From Chloroflexota bacterium (GTDB lineage: Bacteria > Chloroflexota > Dehalococcoidia > GIF9 > AB-539-J10), in NCBI GenBank assembly GCA_030670425.1, contig DAOVBS010000047.1, positions 1 through 5,428 on the forward strand: 5,428 nucleotides of DNA, in the 5' to 3' direction. Positions 1 to 4,527 of the stretch are shown one piece after another. The translations under genes and the position numbers were made by a program. The stretch's first letter is position 1, and every line of letters begins with the position of its first letter. The notes below the pieces were generated by a model, which saw nothing but the letters and a program-made list of their open reading frames with translations, had not been told where the DNA came from and ran no database searches.

Positions 1-199
1 CAGCAAGGACAGTCTTCTGGGGATGGAATATGCTCTCCAAGGTTGACAGTCGCGAATCGGGCACTTTGACCACGCCTATATTCGGCTTCAGAGAAGCAGC
101 ATGGGTATCGAGGGCAGCCTTATTCTTGGTCAAGGCATCGAAGACAGTGGTCTTCCCGCTCTTGGACAGTCCAACAATAGCAGTTCTCACATTCATCAT
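1..199 (-). CDS. YchF/Obg-family GTPase (redox-regulated ATPase YchF-like), N-terminal part only
   Basis: The minus-strand reading frame is open from ATG at 199 to the left edge, giving 66 residues; the rest lies outside the window. It starts with a hydrophobic beta strand (RTAIVG, residues 5-10) leading into a Walker A P-loop GLSKSGKT (10-17) and then TVFDALTK, the usual first helix of TRAFAC GTPases. The stretch NIGVVKVPDSRLSTLESIF (40-58), followed by HPQK, matches the YchF pattern N-(T/I)-GVV-x-(V/M)-PD-x-RL-x-x-L. YchF proteins bind the ribosome and often hydrolyse ATP rather than GTP; nucleotide choice cannot be judged here because the later motifs are missing. The P-loop reads SKSGKT instead of the NVGKS of classical YchF, so this may be a paralogous YchF-like subgroup. 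The gene is divergent from holA. The ATG at 199 lies inside the predicted -10 element, so GTG at 190 (residue 4) is a serious alternative start; translation from there gives a family-like MRTAIVGL. Confidence 0.85.
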   Translation of the reverse strand, partial: MMNVRTAIVGLSKSGKTTVFDALTKNKAALDTHAASLKPNIGVVKVPDSRLSTLESIFHPQKTVLA

Positions 200-208
200 T
201 TTATCACA
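198..208 (-). promoter_or_regulatory. Extended -10 promoter for the YchF-like GTPase gene
   Basis: Read on the minus strand, this is TGTGA followed by TAAAAT, that is a TRTGn extended -10 motif and a five-of-six match to TATAAT. No convincing -35 hexamer sits 16-18 bases upstream, as is common for extended -10 promoters. A start 7-8 bases beyond the hexamer would fall near 190-191, at the GTG codon and inside the reading frame if ATG 199 is used. The assignment is by eye from the bacterial sigma-70 consensus and from its mirror copy in front of holA. Confidence 0.5.
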
Positions 209-245
209 GGCACCGCTGCTGTCTTCAGACGAGAACGACCATTCC

Positions 246-256
246 TGTGATAGAAT
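246..256 (+). promoter_or_regulatory. Extended -10 promoter for holA
   Basis: The sequence is TGTGA followed by TAGAAT (251-256), a TRTGn extended -10 with a four-of-six hexamer match that keeps the critical A2 and T6. No good -35 is visible around 228-233 (GACGAG). The hexamer ends 7 bases before the G of the GTG start codon at 263, the normal distance to a transcription start, so transcription may begin on the start codon itself. Confidence 0.5.
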
Positions 257-262
257 ACTGAG

Positions 263-1282
263 GTGTTCTACATTCTGTATGGGGAGGATGATTTCTCCCT
301 GTGGCAAGCTCTGGAGGAAATCAGGGCTGACTTGGATGACCCACAAATGCTGGCAGTCAACACTGCTAGACTTGACGGCCAGAGTCTGACCCTGAATGAA
401 CTCAGGAACAACTGTAACACTACCCCTTTCCTGTCTCTGCATCGCCTGGTAGTAGTCGATGGCCTGTTGAAGAGGTTTGAGGCGATGCCAGGTAAGTCAC
501 GGTCAGGCAAGAGAGGGGCCAAGACTGGAGTCGGACCTGACATTGGGGAATGGCAGGACTTGCCTCTGCTCGTGGAGCAAATGCCTCACAGTACCGTACT
601 GGTGATAGCAGATAGCGAGATACGAAGTGCCAATCCACTATTGAATAGGGTCTCGTCCGCGGCCAAAGTGAAGGTCTTCAACTCATTGAAGGGTGAGAGG
701 CTAAGGAACTGGATAGGGCAACAGATAGCCAAGCAGGGTGGGACCATCACGCCTCAGGCAGTAAGCCATCTTTGCCAGCTCGTCGGAGGGAATCTCTGGG
801 CAATGAATAATGAGGTCTCAAAGCTAGTTCTGTACGCCCAAGGACGGCCAATAACCGAGGATGATGTAGGACAACTATCCAGCTACGCCCACGAGACCAG
901 CATCTTCGTCCTGGTGGATGCAGTCCTGGAGGGCCGTAACGCCAAAGCCCAGGATCTACTTTGCCGGTTGTGTCAGGAGGGGTATTCCGCAGGCCATATC
1001 CTGGCCATGATTGCCAGGCAATTCCGCCTAATAGCATTGGTACACGAACTGGGCTCGGGCCCATCACGGGGACAACTTCGCGGTGAGCTGAGCACACTGC
1101 CAAGCTATGGCCTGGACAGAACAACAAGACAAGCTAGCTTATATGATCCCCAGCGTCTCCAGCACGCTTACCACAAGCTCGCTGAAGCAGACATGGCCAT
1201 CAAGACAGGGAGGTGGGATGAGCAGTCGGCCCTTGAACTCCTTGTTGCCGATCTCAGCATGTCCCAAAGCCAGGGTTCCTAA
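263..1282 (+). CDS. holA: DNA polymerase III subunit delta (clamp-loader wrench)
   Basis: This 339-residue protein begins MFYILYGEDDFSL, a typical HolA N-terminus; the family is usually about 330-350 residues. Delta opens the beta sliding clamp inside the DnaX clamp-loader complex. Domain I is a degenerate AAA+ fold lacking a working P-loop (about 1-140), with strand RLVVVDGLL (61-69) and strand TVLVIAD (111-117). Domain II (about 141-210) includes the LKGERLRNWI segment and VSHLCQLVGGNLWAMNNEVSKL (167-188), the recognisable HolA helix pair. Domain III (about 211-339) is the helical collar with IFVLVDAVLEG and the SAGHILAMIARQFRLI helix (242-257). A basic, Gly-rich insert (about 76-92: GKSRSGKRGAKTG) lies within domain I and is probably disordered. 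The GTG start is chosen because the conserved N-terminus begins exactly there; the only GAGG (260-263) overlaps the start codon, so there is no usable Shine-Dalgarno site, which fits leaderless initiation. It is divergent from the GTPase gene. Confidence 0.95.
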   Translation: MFYILYGEDDFSLWQALEEIRADLDDPQMLAVNTARLDGQSLTLNELRNNCNTTPFLSLHRLVVVDGLLKRFEAMPGKSRSGKRGAKTGVGPDIGEWQDLPLLVEQMPHSTVLVIADSEIRSANPLLNRVSSAAKVKVFNSLKGERLRNWIGQQIAKQGGTITPQAVSHLCQLVGGNLWAMNNEVSKLVLYAQGRPITEDDVGQLSSYAHETSIFVLVDAVLEGRNAKAQDLLCRLCQEGYSAGHILAMIARQFRLIALVHELGSGPSRGQLRGELSTLPSYGLDRTTRQASLYDPQRLQHAYHKLAEADMAIKTGRWDEQSALELLVADLSMSQSQGS

Positions 1283-1326
1283 CCAAGGATTCCACGCTGC
1301 GCCGATCAAGCCTATGTAACATCCTT

Positions 1327-1337
1327 TGTGCTATCAT
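1327..1337 (+). promoter_or_regulatory. Extended -10 promoter for the alaS-ruvX operon
   Basis: TGTGC is followed by TATCAT (1332-1337), a TRTGn extended -10 and a five-of-six hexamer match. It has the same TGTGn prefix as the two promoters at 198-208 and 246-256, which strengthens all three calls. There is no clear -35. The predicted start is near 1343-1345, giving an untranslated leader of about 60 bases. Confidence 0.5.
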
Positions 1338-1340
1338 AGC
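1330..1340. promoter_or_regulatory. Palindrome over the alaS -10 element, possible operator
   Basis: GCTAT-C-ATAGC is a perfect 5+5 base palindrome with a one-base centre at 1335, lying on top of the -10 hexamer. E. coli alanyl-tRNA synthetase is known to repress its own gene by binding a palindrome near the transcription start. Whether this short palindrome has that role is speculation, since arms of five bases arise by chance fairly often. Confidence 0.2.
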
Positions 1341-1388
1341 TGGTACTTCGGCTCGGACTCGTGATGCAAGACACTCTGCAAAACAGAA

Positions 1389-1394
1389 GAAGGA
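1389..1394 (+). promoter_or_regulatory. Ribosome binding site of alaS
   Basis: GAAGGA ends 9 bases before the ATG at 1404. It is the only clear Shine-Dalgarno site at a 5' gene end in this window, and it fixes the alaS start. Confidence 0.75.
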
Positions 1395-1403
1395 CAACCG
1401 CTG

Positions 1404-4031
1404 ATGACTAGCGACGAGGTAAGGGAACGTTTTCTGAGTTTCTTTGAAGGCAAAGGGCACAAGATCATCCCCAGTTCATCCCTGATTCCCCGTGGTGATC
1501 CAAGCCTGCTGCTGACAACTGCTGGCATGGTACAAATCAAGCCCTATTTCTTGGGACTCGAGGAACCCCCTAGCCCGCGGCTGGTTTCCTGCCAGAAATG
1601 CTTCCGCACTACCGATGTTGATTCTGTAGGCGATACAAGTCACTTGACCTTCTTCGAAATGCTCGGAAACTTCAGCGTGGGTGACTATTTCAAGAAGGAG
1701 GCTATTGAGTGGGCGTGGGAATTCGTGACCGAAGACCTGAAGCTGTCACGAGAACGGCTATGGGCAACCGTCTATCTCGATGACGACGAGGCCTTCGCTC
1801 ACTGGCAACGAGTCGGAATTCCTGCTGAGAAGATACTGAGGTTTGGTGACGAAGACAACTTCTGGGGTCCGGCTGGCAATTCGGGTCCCTGCGGCCCTTG
1901 CAGTGAACTGCATTATGACCTGGGCGGCGAGTTCGGCTGTGGCAGACCCGAATGCAGACCTAATTGTGAATGCGGCCGCTTCTCCGAGGTATGGAACCTG
2001 GTATTCACCCAGTATGATCAACACCCCGATGGCAGCCGCGCTCCTCTGCCAAAACCGAATATCGACACTGGAATGGGCATGGAAAGGATTACGGCGGCGG
2101 TACAAGGGAGACAGTCGGTTTATGAGACTGACCTCTTCTGGCCCGTTATTGAGGGGGTTAGCCAGTTGGCCGGCAAAACGTATGGCGCTAGCAAGACAAA
2201 CGACAGGTACATGAGAATAATCGCAGAACACAGTCGAGGCGTTGCCTTTCTCATAGCTGATGGCGTTCTACCCTCTAACGAAGGAAGAGGCTATGTTCTG
2301 CGCCGCATACTGCGCCGGGCTTCTCTTTTCGGGCGAAGGCTCGGCCTGGACATGCCCTTCCTCGGACAAATTGCCCAGATAGCAGCTAACAAGATGGCCG
2401 ATGTCTATCCCGAGCTGGTGACCAATCAGAACATGATTATGGAAGTCATAAGGGCAGAGGAAGACAAGTTCATAGCTACTCTGGAAACGGGGCTCGACCT
2501 CGTAGAGGGGCTTGTTGCGAAAGCCCTGAAGGACGGTAAGGAACAGTTGGCAGGAGAACAGGTGTTCAGGCTCTACGATACCTACGGGTTTCCCAGAGAA
2601 CTGACTGCTGAAATTGCCAAGGAAAGAGGCTTGACTGTTGATGTTGAGGGCTTTGAAACTGAGATGGAAGAACAGCGCGCGAAGGCCAGGGCAGGGCACA
2701 AGTTCGCGGCTACGCCGACCACAGAAACGGCTCTGGCGGTTGACGTAGAGTTCACCGGGCATGAGGCAAGCAGTTCTCAATCCAGAGTGCTGGAACTGAG
2801 AGTCATGGGAAAGCCGAAGGAAACTGCATCTCGAGAAGAGAAGGTTGACATAATCCTTGATGTGACACCTTTCTATGGTGAAATGGGAGGACAGGCCGGT
2901 GACTCTGGGGAGATGACGGGCGACAGAGGAAAAGTGGCGATCACAGACACCGTGAGGAACTACTCCGACGTGACAATTCATCAAGGGACGGTCGTCGAGG
3001 GTAACATATCGGTAGGGGATGCAGTGGTGGCGAGAATTGATGTTGCGCGTCGTCTGGATATCGCTCGCAACCACACCGCTACGCACCTGCTTCAAGCTGC
3101 CCTGAGAGAAATCCTGGGGAGCCATGTGTATCAGAGGGGTTCGTCGGTGCAGCCCAGCCGACTCAGATTCGACTTCTCTCACCTGACAACCATAACCGAA
3201 GGACAGTTGGATGGAATTCAAGGATGGGTGAATGAGAAGATACGTGAGGACCTGCCGGTCAGTGCCAGATCTGTTCCCTATCAAGACGCCATTGCTGAGG
3301 GTGCTATCGCTCTCTTTGAAGAGAAATATGGGGGAACAGTCCGGGTATTGGAAATCGGAGAGCCGCCAATAAGCAAAGAACTCTGCGGGGGTACTCACGT
3401 CAAGTCAACGGGAGAGATCGGCATCTTGCTCATAACCGGCGAAAGCAGCATTGGGACCGGTCTGCACCGTCTGGAAGCAGTGACCGGAAGAACTGCGGAG
3501 TGGTTGATCGCTCAACGCTTCTCCACCCTACAAATGGCAGCCAAGGAATTGGAGTGTCTGCCCGAGGACGTTTCCAACAAGGCGAAGAGCCTCGCCACTC
3601 AACTCGGGCTGGAACACAAGCGCTCCCTGTTTCTAGAAAGGGAACTGTCGCAGGGAATCACCGAATCCTTGGCCAGTCAGACGAAGAAGATAGACGGAGT
3701 GACGGTCGTCACTGCCGAAGTAGCGTCATTGACTATGTCTGTCCTCAGAGAGATGGGCGATAAGCTACGAGACAGATTGGGGAGTGCCGTGGTAGTGCTG
3801 GCCACCGTCTATGATGGGAAGCCCAGTTTCCTGGCTACGGTTACCCCGGATCTGGTTGCCAGGGGCTTCCACGCCGGACGCATCGTGGAGCAGGTGGCCA
3901 AAGCTGCTGGTGGGGGTGGGGGAGGCAAAGCAGGCATGGCCCAGGCAGGCGGCAAAGACGCTCGCAAGATCAAGCAAGCCCTGGGTCTAGTACAAGACAT
4001 CATCGCAGACGAAGCACGGCAAGCACAATAG
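1404..4031 (+). CDS. alaS: Alanyl-tRNA synthetase
   Basis: The enzyme charges tRNA-Ala with alanine using ATP in the cytoplasm and removes mischarged serine or glycine. At 875 residues it is a normal full-length bacterial AlaRS. The class II catalytic core spans about 1-240: LTTAGMVQIKPYFLG (37-51), CQKCFRTTDVDSVG (63-76), FFEMLGNFSVGDYFK (83-97), a Cys-rich loop (163-190, beginning CGPCSELHYD) and motif 3 DTGMGMERI (221-229). The tRNA-recognition helices follow (about 250-450) with HSRGVAFLIADG and EGRGYVLRRILRRA. The editing domain has GGQAGDSG (495-502) and the zinc/editing ligands H557, H561 (NHTATHLLQAAL), C661 and H665 (CGGTH). A coiled-coil region (about 700-760) leads to the C-Ala domain, whose GGGGGGKAGMAQAGGKD signature is at 836-852. 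Every expected catalytic and editing motif is present, so it should be fully active. The ATG start is supported by GAAGGA at 1389-1394. The stop is followed after one base by ruvX. Confidence 0.98.
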   Translation: MTSDEVRERFLSFFEGKGHKIIPSSSLIPRGDPSLLLTTAGMVQIKPYFLGLEEPPSPRLVSCQKCFRTTDVDSVGDTSHLTFFEMLGNFSVGDYFKKEAIEWAWEFVTEDLKLSRERLWATVYLDDDEAFAHWQRVGIPAEKILRFGDEDNFWGPAGNSGPCGPCSELHYDLGGEFGCGRPECRPNCECGRFSEVWNLVFTQYDQHPDGSRAPLPKPNIDTGMGMERITAAVQGRQSVYETDLFWPVIEGVSQLAGKTYGASKTNDRYMRIIAEHSRGVAFLIADGVLPSNEGRGYVLRRILRRASLFGRRLGLDMPFLGQIAQIAANKMADVYPELVTNQNMIMEVIRAEEDKFIATLETGLDLVEGLVAKALKDGKEQLAGEQVFRLYDTYGFPRELTAEIAKERGLTVDVEGFETEMEEQRAKARAGHKFAATPTTETALAVDVEFTGHEASSSQSRVLELRVMGKPKETASREEKVDIILDVTPFYGEMGGQAGDSGEMTGDRGKVAITDTVRNYSDVTIHQGTVVEGNISVGDAVVARIDVARRLDIARNHTATHLLQAALREILGSHVYQRGSSVQPSRLRFDFSHLTTITEGQLDGIQGWVNEKIREDLPVSARSVPYQDAIAEGAIALFEEKYGGTVRVLEIGEPPISKELCGGTHVKSTGEIGILLITGESSIGTGLHRLEAVTGRTAEWLIAQRFSTLQMAAKELECLPEDVSNKAKSLATQLGLEHKRSLFLERELSQGITESLASQTKKIDGVTVVTAEVASLTMSVLREMGDKLRDRLGSAVVVLATVYDGKPSFLATVTPDLVARGFHAGRIVEQVAKAAGGGGGGKAGMAQAGGKDARKIKQALGLVQDIIADEARQAQ

Positions 4032-4032
4032 T

Positions 4033-4488
4033 ATGGCCAAGGTCAGAATGCGCAGCTTAGGATTGGATATCGGAGAAAAAAGAACAGGCGTGGCCATAAG
4101 TGACCCGCAGGGAAGATTCGCACTTCCCCTAACGGTGATCAGCCATAACAGACAAGACGCCGCTCTTAATGATATCGTGAAGCTCGCCAGGCAGTACGAC
4201 ATAGAGCAAATCATAGTCGGCTTGCCTTACTCGTTGAACGGCAGCCTTGGCCAGCAAGCTCATAAGGTCAAAGCCTTGGCACAGAGGCTTTCCTCTTTAG
4301 CTGGACTGGACGTAGAACTGTGGGACGAGCGCCTATCAACTGTAGCTGCTGATCGGCTGCTGACCGAGGCGGGTGTTAAGAAAGCCAAGAAGAAACAGCA
4401 CAGAGATGCAATAGCGGCGGCGATTGTGTTACAGGGATTTCTCGATAGCCTGGACGGCCAACGCTCATGCGAGGGTGGCTTGAGCTAG
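4033..4488 (+). CDS. ruvX: RuvX/YqgF family: pre-16S rRNA nuclease, putative Holliday junction resolvase
   Basis: This 151-residue protein has the RNase H-like fold of the YqgF family, which processes the 5' end of 16S rRNA in E. coli and has been proposed to resolve Holliday junctions. Visible motifs are GLDIGEKRTGVAISD (10-24) with catalytic Asp12, the strand and loop IIVGLPYSLNGSLG (60-73), the DERLST motif (98-103) with its acidic pair, and KQHRDAIAAAIVLQGFL (121-137) with the third catalytic Asp at 125. Family proteins are about 135-155 residues, so it is complete. It lies one base after the alaS stop (TAG-T-ATG), so it is surely co-transcribed and probably translationally coupled. The ATG at 4033 has no good ribosome binding site, whereas the in-frame ATG at 4048 (residue 6) is preceded by AAGG (4039-4042) and gives the more family-like MRSLGLDIG; either could be the true start. 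alaS-yqgF adjacency is common in bacteria. Confidence 0.95.
   Translation: MAKVRMRSLGLDIGEKRTGVAISDPQGRFALPLTVISHNRQDAALNDIVKLARQYDIEQIIVGLPYSLNGSLGQQAHKVKALAQRLSSLAGLDVELWDERLSTVAADRLLTEAGVKKAKKKQHRDAIAAAIVLQGFLDSLDGQRSCEGGLS
4039..4050 (+). promoter_or_regulatory. Alternative ruvX ribosome binding site and start codon
   Basis: AAGG (4039-4042) sits 5 bases upstream of ATG 4048-4050, which is in frame with ruvX. Starting here removes five residues (MAKVR) and leaves MRSLGLDIG, close to the usual RuvX N-terminus. The upstream ATG at 4033 lacks a comparable site and would rely on coupling to alaS termination. Confidence 0.4.
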
Positions 4489-4527
4489 CTTCTGCTGTGA
4501 CACCTGGCGAGCCGACCTGAATCTGAG
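4489..4527. other. Short convergent intergenic gap without a visible terminator
   Basis: Only 39 bases separate the ends of ruvX (plus) and the acyl-CoA dehydrogenase gene (minus). An 8-base palindrome AGCTAGCT (4483-4490) overlaps the ruvX stop, but it has no loop and no T-run follows. No intrinsic terminator stem is evident for either direction, so the convergent transcripts may overlap or end by a factor-dependent route. Confidence 0.5.

Larger units (their letters stand above)
198..256. repeat. 13-base inverted repeat in the divergent promoter region (arms 198-210 and 244-256)
   Basis: The left arm ATTTTATCACAGG (198-210) and the right arm CCTGTGATAGAAT (244-256) are reverse complements at 12 of 13 positions and are separated by 33 bases (211-243). 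Each arm holds one of the two opposing extended -10 elements, so the repeat is probably the promoter pair itself with extra matching bases (CC) on the upstream side. A regulator binding both arms is possible but is not needed to explain it. Confidence 0.7.
1283..1403. other. Intergenic region and alaS leader
   Basis: These 121 bases between holA and alaS hold the alaS promoter (1327-1337) and a leader of about 60 bases. I see no GC-rich hairpin followed by a T-run that would terminate holA, and no T-box or other riboswitch architecture: the leader is far too short. An 11-base palindrome (1330-1340) covers the -10 element. No small gene with a plausible start and ribosome binding site is apparent. 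Confidence 0.6.

Noticed and set aside
204..250. CRP/FNR-type binding site from TCACA and TGTGA half-sites
   Set aside because: The half-sites face the wrong way round (TCACA...TGTGA) and are 37 bases apart, whereas CRP sites are TGTGA-N6-TCACA. The bases are better explained as extended -10 elements.
30..389. Plus-strand open frame of 119 codons across the divergent region
   Set aside because: It overlaps the GTPase gene antisense, crosses both promoters and runs out of frame into holA. Its protein shows no family features.
747..1127. Minus-strand open frame of 126 codons inside holA
   Set aside because: It is antisense to conserved holA domains II-III, and its Pro/Gly/Arg-rich product has no recognisable motif.
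1338..1403. T-box or other riboswitch in the alaS leader
   Set aside because: The leader is only about 60 bases, with no T-box sequence, specifier stem or terminator/antiterminator pair.
2268..3398. Long open frame on the minus strand (376 codons) inside alaS
   Set aside because: It is entirely antisense to the well-conserved alaS editing and linker regions. Its translation has no recognisable domain, is rich in Ser, Arg, His and Cys, and there is no promoter or ribosome binding site of note.
4483..4490. AGCTAGCT palindrome as a terminator at the end of ruvX
   Set aside because: The arms abut with no loop, the stem would be only a few pairs, and no T-run follows.
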